Assembly (NCBI GenBank): GCA_003250975.1
Contig: QKIY01000026.1
Location: 52,633-116,632 of the forward strand
Length of the DNA stretch: 64,000 bases
From: Gammaproteobacteria bacterium
Lineage (GTDB): Bacteria; Pseudomonadota; Gammaproteobacteria; Eutrophobiales; Eutrophobiaceae
Direction: 5' to 3'
The notes under the pieces are model-generated. The model worked only from the letters and a program-made list of their open reading frames with translations, was not told the origin of the DNA and made no database searches. The translations under genes and the position numbers were made by a program. Below are positions 27,989 through 37,145 of the stretch, one piece after another. The number at the start of each line of letters is the position of its first letter. Position 1 is the stretch's first letter.

Positions 27989-28894
27989 ATGCCTACAGAA
28001 GTTAATAACGATACCATTACCCGGGAAAACGCACGGTTAATGACACGCGCCAGCCATGCCTCCGTGCTAGCGGGGTCATTCCTGGTAGTGATTAAACTGG
28101 TGGCCTTTTTGTTTACCGGCTCGGTTGCGCTGCTGACGAGCCTCATCGATTCAGCAATCGATGTGCTCGCCTCGCTCGTGAACATGATGGCAGTACGGCA
28201 GTCACTAGCCCCCGCTGACCGTGAACACCGGTTCGGACATGGTAAGATAGAATCCCTTGCGGGGATATTGCAGGCTGCCTTTATCAGCGCATCAGTTATT
28301 TTTATTGTTATTGAAGCTATCAACAAGCTGGTACACCCTCAACCGGTAAGCCATGGCATGATGGGAATCATCGTGATGATAATATCTATCATTGTCACCA
28401 TATGGCTGGTCAGTTACCAGCGGCATGTGATCAAGAAGACCGGTTCGGTCGTGATCAGTGCTGATTCTCTTCACTATGTCTCCGATCTGTTATTCAATGC
28501 CAGTGTCATCCTTGCCCTGGTTCTCAGCTATTATTTCAACCTGACGCTGGCGGATCCAATCATTGCTCTGGTCATTGCCTTGTTTATCCTTGCAAGCGTC
28601 TGGGAGATCGTAAAGACCTGTTTCGATCAGTTAATGGATAGGGAATTGCCTGATGAAGACCGCGAAAAGATCAGGCAAATCGCGCTATCACATGCAGAAG
28701 TTAACGGGATTCATGCGTTCAGGACACGGGCCTCCGGAAGGGATATCTTTGTACAGCTTCATGTTGAACTGGATCCCGAACTTCGCCTGACACGGGCGCA
28801 TGAGATAGCCGATGAAGTCCAGGCAATGATCTGCGAGGCCTATCCGAATGCCGATGTCATCATTCACCAGGATCCTGAAAATGACCAGGAATAG
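27989..28894 (+). CDS. fieF: Cation diffusion facilitator, FieF-like
   Basis: 301 residues with about six membrane helices and a cytoplasmic C-terminal domain. These proteins export Zn2+, Fe2+ or Cd2+ in exchange for protons. The metal-site motifs match FieF/YiiP: SLIDSAIDVLASLVNMM (Asp pair), HRFGHGKIESLAG (Gly-His-Gly-Lys), and ADSLHYVSDLLFN (His-x3-Asp). The C-terminal ferredoxin-like domain ends in DVIIHQDPEN. The start ATG follows TAACATGCC without a clear ribosome site, but the N-terminus aligns. The metal is inferred by family only. Confidence 0.9.
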   Translation: MPTEVNNDTITRENARLMTRASHASVLAGSFLVVIKLVAFLFTGSVALLTSLIDSAIDVLASLVNMMAVRQSLAPADREHRFGHGKIESLAGILQAAFISASVIFIVIEAINKLVHPQPVSHGMMGIIVMIISIIVTIWLVSYQRHVIKKTGSVVISADSLHYVSDLLFNASVILALVLSYYFNLTLADPIIALVIALFILASVWEIVKTCFDQLMDRELPDEDREKIRQIALSHAEVNGIHAFRTRASGRDIFVQLHVELDPELRLTRAHEIADEVQAMICEAYPNADVIIHQDPENDQE

Positions 28895-28913
28895 GCACTC
28901 TATTTTACCTCGT

Positions 28914-31055
28914 TTAATGCCTCATCCAGTTGTGATATTTTTTCAGCCAGCGTAGGACCGTCAAAGGCGCGTGTTCCTTCTTCCAGTTCCCTGCGGCATA
29001 TTTATTCGCTTCAGACAAGGTCGGATAGATATGAATAGTACCCAGGATCTTGTTCAGTCCGATGCCATGTTTCATGGCGGAGATATATTCTGTGATCAAA
29101 TCCGCAGCATGATCACCGACAATCGTCGCACCCAGGACCCTGTCCTTGCCGGGAACGGTTAATACCTTAACCATCCCGTAATCAGTACCGTCTGCAATTG
29201 CCCGGTCGAGATCGTCGATTCCATAGCGCGTTACCTCATATTCAATCTCTTTTTCTCTTGCTTGCGCCTCGTTGAGGCCAACACTGGCCACCTCGGGGCG
29301 GGTAAAGGTAGCGCGTGGGATAACAGAATAATCTACCCTGAATTTCCGGAAGCGGCTAAACAGGGCATTAACAGCGGCATACCATGCCTGGTGGGCCGCT
29401 GTGTGTGTGAATTGATAGGGTCCGGCGACATCGCCGCAGGCATAGATATTTGGATAGATGGTTTGCAAGTAATCATTGACTGCGATGGTGCCTTGTGGTG
29501 TCAAGGGGATATTCAGCCGATCCAGGCCGTAACCCGTGGTATTCGCTTTGCGCCCAACGGCAACCAGAATGGCATCAAATTCAATCTCAATCTCTTTCCC
29601 TTGATGTTCACAGACCAGTATCTTTGTCCCGTTATTGCATTTGATACGTGTGGCCTTGTATCCCAGGCGTACATCAATCTCCTGGGCAACAAATGTTTGG
29701 TACACCATGGAAGAGGCATCTTCATCCTCCTGTAGTAAAAGGCGAGGCATCATTTCCACCTGGATGACCCGGCTGCCGAAAAGCGCGAAACACTGTGCCA
29801 GTTCACAACCAATCGGTCCGCCGCCCAGTACTACCAGTCGACCGGGTAGTTCACGGCATTCCCAGATCGTGTCCGAGGTGTAGTAATGAATCTTATCCAA
29901 TCCTTCAATCGGCGGGACAAAGGGGCTGGCACCGGCAGCGATGATGATATTCCGTGTAGTGACTGTTCTGTTATTCACCTTGATTTCCCAGGGTGAGAGT
30001 ATCTCTGCCTCGCCTTCAACGCATTCCACTCCGAGGCTTGTATAGCGTTCAATCGAATCATGCGGTTCCACTTTACGGATCACGGACTGTACCCGTTGCA
30101 TGACATCGGCGAATTCAAATTCGGGATGAACAGGTTTGAAGCCCAGCGCCTCTGCCTCGCTGGCGTCAGCCAGAAAACGGGCGGAACGGATCAGGGCCTT
30201 GGATGGCACGCAACCGGTATTCAGGCAGTCACCACCCATCTTGTGTTTTTCAATCAACATAACCCTGGCCTTAACAGCTGCGGCGATATAGGCGGCAACT
30301 AGTCCGGCGGAGCCGGCACCAATAACGGTCAGGTTTTGATCAAATTCATCAGGCTTTTTAAAGCCCTTATAGACACGACGGCGATTGATGAATCCTATAA
30401 CCGCCTTTGCAAGATAGGGAAATAACGCCAGTAATACAAAGGCAATTAACAGATCAGGAGAAAGAATCCCGCTTAATGATTCGATCTGTGACAATTGCGT
30501 TCCTGCATTTACATAGACCAGGGTACCGGGCAGCATGCCAGCCTGGCTGACAAGATAAAACGTAGCCAGTCGGATCGGCGTCAAAGCCATCACCACATTA
30601 ATAATGAAAAAGGGGAACAGGGGGATCAACCGAAGGGTAAACAGATAATAGGCTCCATCTTTTTTCACGCCTTCATTTATGATCTTGAGCCGTTTGCTGT
30701 AACGTTGCTGAACGAAATCGTGCAAGAGGGTACGTGAAATGATAAAGGCCATGCTGGCGCCCAGGCTGGATGCAAACGAGACAAGGATGGTTCCCCAGAG
30801 TAAGCCGAACAGTGCGCCCGCGATCAATGTCATGACCAGTGCACCGGGGAGCGACAGGCCTGTTACCAGGATATAGAGCAGGAAAAACAACAGCATGGAG
30901 AAAGGCCTGTGTGCTGTGACATAAGCGCTAATATCCTGGTGTGATCGGCGGAAGTAGTCGAGCGTTAGTATCTCCTGCAGGTCTAGGAGGAAAAACACTG
31001 TAATGGCGACAAGGATGCTTACCAGTAATAGGATTTTTTTCTTACTTTTGGTCAT
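28914..31055 (-). CDS. TVP38/TMEM64 membrane protein fused to MerA-like disulfide oxidoreductase
   Basis: 713 residues in two parts. Residues 1-230 are a DedA/TVP38-type membrane module with about six hydrophobic segments and the family text SLPGALVMTLIAGALFG and GAGALF-like RLIPLFPFFIINVVMAL. Residues ~240-713 are a pyridine nucleotide-disulfide oxidoreductase close to mercuric reductases: FAD motif GAGSAGLVAAY, redox Cys277/Cys282 in GGDCLNTGCVPSK, second nucleotide motif GGGPIGCELAQ. The MerA C-terminal Cys-Cys pair is absent, so mercury reduction is unlikely. Such fusions occur in other bacteria. Convergent to the efflux gene. Confidence 0.92.
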   Translation of the reverse strand: MTKSKKKILLLVSILVAITVFFLLDLQEILTLDYFRRSHQDISAYVTAHRPFSMLLFFLLYILVTGLSLPGALVMTLIAGALFGLLWGTILVSFASSLGASMAFIISRTLLHDFVQQRYSKRLKIINEGVKKDGAYYLFTLRLIPLFPFFIINVVMALTPIRLATFYLVSQAGMLPGTLVYVNAGTQLSQIESLSGILSPDLLIAFVLLALFPYLAKAVIGFINRRRVYKGFKKPDEFDQNLTVIGAGSAGLVAAYIAAAVKARVMLIEKHKMGGDCLNTGCVPSKALIRSARFLADASEAEALGFKPVHPEFEFADVMQRVQSVIRKVEPHDSIERYTSLGVECVEGEAEILSPWEIKVNNRTVTTRNIIIAAGASPFVPPIEGLDKIHYYTSDTIWECRELPGRLVVLGGGPIGCELAQCFALFGSRVIQVEMMPRLLLQEDEDASSMVYQTFVAQEIDVRLGYKATRIKCNNGTKILVCEHQGKEIEIEFDAILVAVGRKANTTGYGLDRLNIPLTPQGTIAVNDYLQTIYPNIYACGDVAGPYQFTHTAAHQAWYAAVNALFSRFRKFRVDYSVIPRATFTRPEVASVGLNEAQAREKEIEYEVTRYGIDDLDRAIADGTDYGMVKVLTVPGKDRVLGATIVGDHAADLITEYISAMKHGIGLNKILGTIHIYPTLSEANKYAAGNWKKEHAPLTVLRWLKKYHNWMRH

Positions 31056-31107
31056 TTGTTAATTATTCCTCGTTACTTTGATGGTTCAAGGTAAATGAAG
31101 TTCAGGC

Positions 31108-31136
31108 AAAAAAAAAGCTGACATCCTGTCAGCTTT
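31108..31136 (-). terminator. Rho-independent terminator
   Basis: On the complement AAAGCTGACA pairs perfectly with TGTCAGCTTT around GGA, then a run of T. It closes the 42-residue ORF transcript and isolates it from the fusion gene below. Confidence 0.9.
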
Positions 31137-31141
31137 GAAGA

Positions 31142-31164
31142 TCCACTATGTACATCATAGTGGA
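31142..31164. repeat. Perfect inverted repeat between small ORF and its terminator
   Basis: TCCACTATG, five-base loop, CATAGTGGA: nine-base perfect arms. It lies between the small gene's stop and the terminator stem, giving two hairpins in a row. Confidence 0.7.
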
Positions 31165-31192
31165 GGAGAGAGATCATTTAACTCAAGCAGTG

Positions 31193-31321
31193 CTATCTGT
31201 GGTCACGCCTGTGGTTGCTCTTGACAGGTTCTCGGACCATGTCCCGGCGCTTCGGTACACCCGTCGCAAGCACCACGCTGGCAGCAATGATGATTAACAG
31301 TGTTGTGGTGATGCCTAACAT
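31193..31321 (-). CDS. 42-residue single-pass membrane protein
   Basis: Not recognised. The peptide begins MLGITTTLLIIIAASVVLATG, a hydrophobic helix, and continues with a strongly basic tail (KRRDMVREP, NHRRDHR). A GGAGG ribosome site lies 11 bases before the ATG, and a perfect hairpin plus an intrinsic terminator follow the stop, so the unit looks like a small independent gene. Positive charges at the C-terminus suggest that end faces the cytoplasm. Could be a small stress or regulatory membrane protein; no function can be assigned. Confidence 0.6.
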   Translation of the reverse strand: MLGITTTLLIIIAASVVLATGVPKRRDMVREPVKSNHRRDHR

Positions 31322-31602
31322 GCTTTCTTGGTCCTCCGGCAAAGTTTGGTTTGCTTTGATAGCTATTCCGCAAGAACCATGCCCGTTTCATTGGGGCCTG
31401 GGAAGAAGCACTATTTTTTTATTAATTTCTTTAAAATTAGGTAGTTATATCAGGAGCCGGATTTAGCGGAGAATGAGATTGTATGTAATGCAAACGGGGG
31501 ATCTATGTAAAAGTGTTACTTATAGACGACAGGTGAAAGGCCGACTTTCATGCCCTCCAGTTACTTCTTACCTTTATTTAGAGTAGATATTTGTGACTTA
31601 TA

Positions 31603-32367
31603 TTAAAGTGTGGGGGTCCAGCGGTGTTCCTGTTTTTGCTCCATAGTCTGCAACTGCGACTTAGCTGGTTCATGGCCCTGTCCTGCGGCTAGCCTGTACC
31701 AGCGTCTGGCCTCTTCAAGGTCTGCGGCGGCTACACCCCTGCCATCGCGGTACATATTGGCCAGTGCATACTGGGCATCGGCGAGATCCTTTTTAGCCAG
31801 TATCAGGTACCAGTGCAGTGCCTTTCCGTAATCCTGTGTCAGGAGCAGATTGCCGGTCTCGTATAAACGGGCAACGGTCAATTGTGCGTCGGCATAACCC
31901 TGCTCCGCTGACATTAATAACCATTCAACAGCTGTTAGCGAGTCTTCCACTACCCCCAGGCCATAGGTATAACAGATTGCTAAACTGTACTGGGCCGCGG
32001 CATGACCCTGATCGGCTGCACGCAGGTACCAGATTACAGCCTCGGTATCATCCTTTTTTACACCTTGGCCAAAGGCATAGGCCACCGCCAGATTATATTG
32101 CGCGTCCACGTCGCCCTGAACCGCGGCAAGGGTAAACCAGCGGACCGCTTCGTGGTAATCTTGTGTAACACCTTCGCCAGTATAGAACAGATAACCCAGG
32201 TGTGACTGTGCCTTTGCATTACCCGCCAGGGCCGGTTCGCGGAACTCGGCAGCGGCTTTTGAATAGTTACTATCATGCATCGCTCGCATGGCAGTGGGCA
32301 TGTCCGCCTTTGAATATTCTGGTAGGAAAATCAACAAAAAAAAATAAAGGACTGATTTGAACCGCAT
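31603..32367 (-). CDS. Sel1-repeat (SLR) secreted protein
   Basis: 254 residues. A signal peptide (VLYFFLLIFLPEYSKA) precedes five consecutive Sel1-like repeats of 36 residues, each with the pattern A-x2-G-x-A-x-A-Q-x2-L-x3-Y-x2-G-x-G-V-x-x-D-x2-A-V/I-x-W-(Y/F). SLR domains form helical solenoids for protein-protein contact. Its periplasmic partner is unknown. It ends 236 bases or more from the small membrane ORF and starts 9 bases after the small membrane gene above it, likely in one operon. Confidence 0.88.
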   Translation of the reverse strand: MRFKSVLYFFLLIFLPEYSKADMPTAMRAMHDSNYSKAAAEFREPALAGNAKAQSHLGYLFYTGEGVTQDYHEAVRWFTLAAVQGDVDAQYNLAVAYAFGQGVKKDDTEAVIWYLRAADQGHAAAQYSLAICYTYGLGVVEDSLTAVEWLLMSAEQGYADAQLTVARLYETGNLLLTQDYGKALHWYLILAKKDLADAQYALANMYRDGRGVAAADLEEARRWYRLAAGQGHEPAKSQLQTMEQKQEHRWTPTL

Positions 32368-32376
32368 TATTCTATA

Positions 32377-32718
32377 TCAGGCGAGCAGACCACCTATCAG
32401 TGCGCCAATCAATAACGGAATGATGTTTACCAGGATCAGGATCATCACTCCCATTGCGGCGATGGCGCCTACCAGCGGGACCCCGGTAAGGAAGGTACAA
32501 GCAAAGAACAGAAACCCGGCCAGGATCAGGCCCGGCAACAGAGCGGCCAGTAAACCGGGCCCTACACCACCTGCCACCTTGCCACCAACTATCCCGGCGA
32601 TAAGCGGCCCGATTGCGGGTAACCAGAATAACAGCAGCGAAATCACTGCCATCCAGATCATCCCCATAATTACACTACCTTCTGCTTCTTGTGGCATGTT
32701 ACCCTCCCAATCTGGCAT
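32377..32718 (-). CDS. Small Gly-rich membrane protein
   Basis: 113 residues, with about four hydrophobic stretches rich in Gly, Ala, Leu and Ile (VISLLLFWLPAIGPLIAGIVGG, ends GALIGGLLA). The family is not recognised; the pattern is of a small integral membrane protein similar in composition to DUF5518-type proteins. A conserved-looking start is uncertain: Met18 or Met20 would also leave the first helix intact. Same strand as the Sel1 gene with a nine-base gap. Confidence 0.65.
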   Translation of the reverse strand: MPDWEGNMPQEAEGSVIMGMIWMAVISLLLFWLPAIGPLIAGIVGGKVAGGVGPGLLAALLPGLILAGFLFFACTFLTGVPLVGAIAAMGVMILILVNIIPLLIGALIGGLLA

Positions 32719-32848
32719 TTCGGTATATTACCGGGCTATAGATTCAAGATAAGTACGGAATAGTTTATGGTATTAGGCAGTATTGTACATGCTATAAAAG
32801 ATACATTAATTATAAACGAAACAAGCCATCGGTTAACGGAGTAGCGCC

Positions 32849-33724
32849 ATGCAGAAAAAAATATCACCAGCGAGAGCCATTCGCGCACTCATGCAACAAC
32901 CTGGCATCATCCGCACATTGGGTGCACATGATGTCCTGACAGCCGTAATGGTGGAACAGGCGGGATTTGACTCGGTTTTTATCGGCGGTTTTGGTACCAG
33001 TGCCAGTCTCTATGGCCTGCCTGATTTGAATTTTCTCGGCATGATGGAAATGGTCGATGCGACTCGGCGTATGGCCCATCGCGTCTCCATCCCTGTTGTG
33101 GCTGATGCCGATACCGGCCATGGCGATCTGCATAATGTCATGCGTTGTGTACAGGAATTCGAAGGGGCAGGCGCCGCAGGAATAATACTTGAAGATCAGG
33201 CCTTCCCCAAGCGCTGCGGACATTTTGGTGGCAAACATGTGATCCCGGCAATCGAGATGGTGGCAAAATTCAAGGCTGCTGTAGCTGCAAGAAATGATGA
33301 TGACTTTCTGTTTATTGCACGTACTGATGCGCGGGAAACCGATGGTTTAGATGATGCGATTGATCGCATCAATCGTTATTGCGATGCGGGTGCAGACGTC
33401 GCCTTTATAGAGGCGCCGTTGTCTATCGATGAACTCGAAGAAATATGCAAGCGTGTAGAGTACCCGAAGTTTGTCAACATGCTGGCCTATGGTAAAACGC
33501 CGATACTTAGTGCCGCAGAACTGGAAGATATGGGGTTCAAGATGATGGTTGCCCCGATCGATTCAGTATTGCTGACAGCAAAGATCATGCGTGAAATGAC
33601 TGATGTGTTTAAACGTGATGGTCACACTAAGGCACTCTTTGATGACATGGTGGATTTTGAGGAAATTAAGAATATTCTGGGCCTGCAAAAGTACTTGACA
33701 CTGGAAGATCAATTCAAGGATTAG
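32849..33724 (+). CDS. Isocitrate lyase/PEP mutase superfamily enzyme
   Basis: 291 residues, close to 2-methylisocitrate lyase (PrpB) and carboxyvinyl-carboxyphosphonate phosphorylmutase. Visible: the metal-binding region VVADADTGHGD, the loop EDQAFPKRCGHFGGK whose KRCGH is the lyase catalytic signature, and FIARTDARE. The Cys of KRCGH argues for C-C lyase rather than mutase chemistry. No prp cluster lies nearby, so the substrate (2-methylisocitrate, oxaloacetate or another) is unsettled. ATG follows GGAGTAGCGCC with a good ribosome site. Confidence 0.88.
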   Translation: MQKKISPARAIRALMQQPGIIRTLGAHDVLTAVMVEQAGFDSVFIGGFGTSASLYGLPDLNFLGMMEMVDATRRMAHRVSIPVVADADTGHGDLHNVMRCVQEFEGAGAAGIILEDQAFPKRCGHFGGKHVIPAIEMVAKFKAAVAARNDDDFLFIARTDARETDGLDDAIDRINRYCDAGADVAFIEAPLSIDELEEICKRVEYPKFVNMLAYGKTPILSAAELEDMGFKMMVAPIDSVLLTAKIMREMTDVFKRDGHTKALFDDMVDFEEIKNILGLQKYLTLEDQFKD

Positions 33725-33873
33725 CAGATTAAATAATTTGCTTTATTCCTGCGCATGGTTGGGAGGGAGAGGCATTTGATTATTCATGAACAGGTATTTC
33801 ACGCCGATATATTTAATTCCAGGAAAACCACATAAGACCAAAAAAATTAATTCCAACCATATGCCTAACCATA

Positions 33874-35625
33874 ATGAATATCTCTTCAAGTCAAAACCAA
33901 TCTGTCATTAACCCCATATTATTGCAAATACGCTCATCCGGGCGAATGATAGATCTGATATGCATTATATTACTCGCGGCCCTGAATCCTTTGACATATA
34001 CGCTCTTCGCGGATTCTGCCTACAGCCAGCCTGATACCTTCGCCTATATATCGCAAGCCATCAATTTTCTGGAGAATGGTCAGCTGCATACCGGTCCCTT
34101 CGGGCATATTGATTCATCTCTGATATTACCCCCCCTGTTTCCCTGGTTGATTTCAATACTTATGTTGCCAGGAATCGATGGTTTAACAGCTGCAGTCAAG
34201 ATCAGCCAGTTCTCCGGCATCTTGTTCTCGTTTCTGGGATATTTCTTGATTAGGAAGAGGATTGGTTATGTGGGTAGCCTGATAACCATGGTGGCACTCC
34301 AGTTAACTTCTTTTTACTTTAATGTTTTCAGCACACCACTTACCGAAGCTGTCTTTCTACTAATGCTGTTGGCAGGCTTTCATGTATTACTGTTTTCTCT
34401 CAATCCAACCAGACAGAAAGGCCTGATATCCTTCTTTGTCTGCGGCATGGTCTGTTCACTAGTATTTTTTAGCAGAGACATTGGCCTGGCATTTCTTGTA
34501 AGTTCATTCATTATTATTTTGCTACACAATTATCACCAAGATGCATCTCCCGACAGTAAGGTGGTTTTGAAGACAAGCATGTTGATTTTTGGTTTTTTCA
34601 TTTTCGTTATTCCCTATTTTATAGTTACATATCTGCAAACCTCCCAGCCACTACTGACGAAATCTTTCAGAATGGGTAATTATTCAGTTTCTGTTGAAGA
34701 TGATGCCTTGATTAAGAAAATTGAGGCCATACACAATATTGAACCTGTTTCATATGAAATAGTGCGTCAAAAAAGGCGGGAACTGATGCAATTGTTGCCG
34801 GATGGCAGCGAGATGCTTGATTACGTTAATGAAGTCAAGCAAGGAAAAAGTCAAAAACCTGATTTGTATAATAGTATTTCAAGCAGAATGGAGGGCTATC
34901 CCGATCGGTTAAAGGGGAATGTATTAATTCTATATTACCAGATGGGGGCTGTAGTATTCACATTATTTATTTTGTTATTTTGTATTTCCGTTGCTTTTTT
35001 TCGCAGCCATAGAGACTATGCAAGGATTCTGATCCCGTCTTTTATTATCTTATATTTATTAGCTCTTTCTGTCTTTACTGATTTAGTCGGGCGATATCTT
35101 AAAGTATTATTGCCTGTAATACTGATATTCATGTATATGGAGACAATAATACTTTGCAGTATTTGCCTGGACCGATATACCGATGTTTCGAAAAAACTGT
35201 CTGAAACCATTGCGGCATCAGTTTTGACGTTGTTTTTGATTTATTTTTCGGCCTTTTTTACTGGGGGGAAAGTATATTTCCCCATGAAGGATATATCCGA
35301 AGGCACACGGATTATGCGCATGAATGTTGACGGTGAGCCAGTTTTCACATTTTTCCCGTTTTATGCCCATAGTGTCGGTGGGAAATTCAGGGTCTTGCCA
35401 AATGATAACCTCGATAAAATTTCAACATACGGGAAATTGACGGGAGTCAGATGGATACTGCTCGTGGAAACCGGCAATAACAAGGACACCAAAGTTGGAC
35501 AATATTGGGATAAGGCAAATCAATGGATAAACTCTGATTTAAGAGATAATAACTATCTTAACTTTTGTTGTGGTTTGTATGATCAGTCGAGAGGCATGGG
35601 CTGGAGATTATATGAGCTGAAATAA
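33874..35625 (+). CDS. Multi-pass membrane protein, GT-C glycosyltransferase-like
   Basis: 583 residues with around ten membrane helices. The first periplasmic loop has DSAYSQPDTFAYISQAINF, with an Asp like the D/E-containing loop of GT-C enzymes (PMT/ArnT fold), and a C-terminal periplasmic domain starts near residue 450. I infer a lipid-linked sugar transferase or a related surface-polysaccharide protein, but the homology is by general pattern only. The gene is visibly more AT-rich than its neighbours, with TTT/TTA/ATT-rich helices, suggesting transfer. It is monocistronic, convergent to trkH. Confidence 0.65.
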   Translation: MNISSSQNQSVINPILLQIRSSGRMIDLICIILLAALNPLTYTLFADSAYSQPDTFAYISQAINFLENGQLHTGPFGHIDSSLILPPLFPWLISILMLPGIDGLTAAVKISQFSGILFSFLGYFLIRKRIGYVGSLITMVALQLTSFYFNVFSTPLTEAVFLLMLLAGFHVLLFSLNPTRQKGLISFFVCGMVCSLVFFSRDIGLAFLVSSFIIILLHNYHQDASPDSKVVLKTSMLIFGFFIFVIPYFIVTYLQTSQPLLTKSFRMGNYSVSVEDDALIKKIEAIHNIEPVSYEIVRQKRRELMQLLPDGSEMLDYVNEVKQGKSQKPDLYNSISSRMEGYPDRLKGNVLILYYQMGAVVFTLFILLFCISVAFFRSHRDYARILIPSFIILYLLALSVFTDLVGRYLKVLLPVILIFMYMETIILCSICLDRYTDVSKKLSETIAASVLTLFLIYFSAFFTGGKVYFPMKDISEGTRIMRMNVDGEPVFTFFPFYAHSVGGKFRVLPNDNLDKISTYGKLTGVRWILLVETGNNKDTKVGQYWDKANQWINSDLRDNNYLNFCCGLYDQSRGMGWRLYELK

Positions 35626-35656
35626 CCTGACTAGGTAAAATTGTCAGACATAGAAT

Positions 35657-37105
35657 TCAATTTCGCCAGAATTCCGGCGTGAGTATGACAAGCAAGGTGA
35701 ATATCTCGAGACGCCCCAGTAACATGGCAAAGATGGCAATCAGTTTCACATTGGTACTTACATCAGCAAAGGTCATGCTTACCTGGCCCAGGCCGGGACC
35801 GAGATTGTTCATGGCAGAAGCCACTGCTGCAAATGCACTGACCTGATCCAGTCCGTTTATCATCATCAGCAGAGTCAGGATAACAAATATAACAATATAG
35901 ACGGCAAAGAATCCCCAGATTGCCTGCATTAAGCGGTCATCGAGAACATGCCGTCCGATCTTGACTTTATTTTTCGATTTTGGATAAACAAGCATGAATG
36001 CCTCATGAGCCGCCTGCTTCATTAACGTCAGTACTCTTATCACCTTGATACCACCGGCAGTCGAACCACCGCAACCACCGATAAAGCTGATAAAAATAAG
36101 CAGTACAGGCAGGCAGAATGGCCAGATAGTAAAGTCAGTGATTCCGAAACCCGTGCTGGTAATCACAGAAGTCACTTCAAAAAGAGAAGTCTCGAACGAG
36201 TCGTAAAAGTCTCTGTACTGATGTGAATAGTAGAGAAAGGCGGAATAAAAGATAACCAGTGCGACAATTAGCAGGATATAGGTGCGGACCTCGCTGTCAC
36301 GGAAATATAAAGACGCGTTTCTATTGCTAATCACCATATAATGGATGCTGAAATTAATAGCGCCCAGCATCATGAAGATTACGGCAATAAAATTGACCGC
36401 ATGGCTGTGAAAATAACCGAGGCTATTATTGTGTGTTGAAAATCCTCCCGTTGATACAGTTGTATAACTGTGTTCCAGGGCCTCCAGTGGTGTGAGGCCC
36501 GCCAGCCAGTAAGCAATGGCACAGGCGATCATCAGCCCAATATAGATTATTGAAAGAGTTCTGATGCTTTGTGACAGCCTTGGTGTCAGCTTGGTGTCCT
36601 TGATAGGTCCGGGTGTTTCTGCGCGGTAAAGCTGAGTCCCGCCAACACCCAGTACCGGGAGGATGGCAATCGCAAAAACTATCAATCCCATGCCTCCGAG
36701 AAATTGCAGTTGTTGCCGGTAATACAGTATGGAAGGCGGCAGCTCTTCAAGGTCCTTGAAAATCGTTGATCCCGTCGTAGTAAAACCGGAGGTGGCTTCA
36801 AACAATGAATCGACAAAATTTACATGCAGGCCGTAGGCAAAAGGGAGGGCGCTGACCAGGCTGAGCAGTATCCAGAATACCGCGACAATCAGGAAACCAT
36901 CACGCCGACGGAGCTCTCCTATCTTTCTCCTGAAAGGCGCCCAGAGCAGGTAACCCGTTGCGAACAGGGCGATAAAAGTGATCAGGAAATCACTGCCTTC
37001 CCCATCATGGTACCACCATGAAACCAGCAGGGGAGGCACCAGGGTGAAGCTGTAGACAAGGAACAGAAAACCAAATATTCCAAGGACATAAATACGATTT
37101 TTCAT
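35657..37105 (-). CDS. trkH: Trk-type potassium uptake channel subunit
   Basis: 482 residues, normal for TrkH. TrkH is the K+-conducting membrane subunit of the low-affinity Trk system, gated by the TrkA RCK ring. Four pore motifs are seen: SGFTTTGST, TVSTGGFSTHNN, VTSTGFGITDF and SAMNNLGPGLG. Also the typical LGGMGLIVFAIAILP and GGCGGSTAGGIKVIR. No trkA is in the window, so the partner must lie elsewhere. The adjacent gene on the same strand is a hydrolase 40 bases upstream. Confidence 0.95.
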   Translation of the reverse strand: MKNRIYVLGIFGFLFLVYSFTLVPPLLVSWWYHDGEGSDFLITFIALFATGYLLWAPFRRKIGELRRRDGFLIVAVFWILLSLVSALPFAYGLHVNFVDSLFEATSGFTTTGSTIFKDLEELPPSILYYRQQLQFLGGMGLIVFAIAILPVLGVGGTQLYRAETPGPIKDTKLTPRLSQSIRTLSIIYIGLMIACAIAYWLAGLTPLEALEHSYTTVSTGGFSTHNNSLGYFHSHAVNFIAVIFMMLGAINFSIHYMVISNRNASLYFRDSEVRTYILLIVALVIFYSAFLYYSHQYRDFYDSFETSLFEVTSVITSTGFGITDFTIWPFCLPVLLIFISFIGGCGGSTAGGIKVIRVLTLMKQAAHEAFMLVYPKSKNKVKIGRHVLDDRLMQAIWGFFAVYIVIFVILTLLMMINGLDQVSAFAAVASAMNNLGPGLGQVSMTFADVSTNVKLIAIFAMLLGRLEIFTLLVILTPEFWRN

Positions 37106-37145
37106 GTATTGCCTCGCTGGAGTGCTAAGCTATGCAGTCCTTGAG

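Noticed and set aside
31203..31391. 62-residue minus-strand frame overlapping the 42-residue membrane ORF
   Set aside because: His/Arg/Cys-rich text without a helix or ribosome site; the overlapping frame has both.
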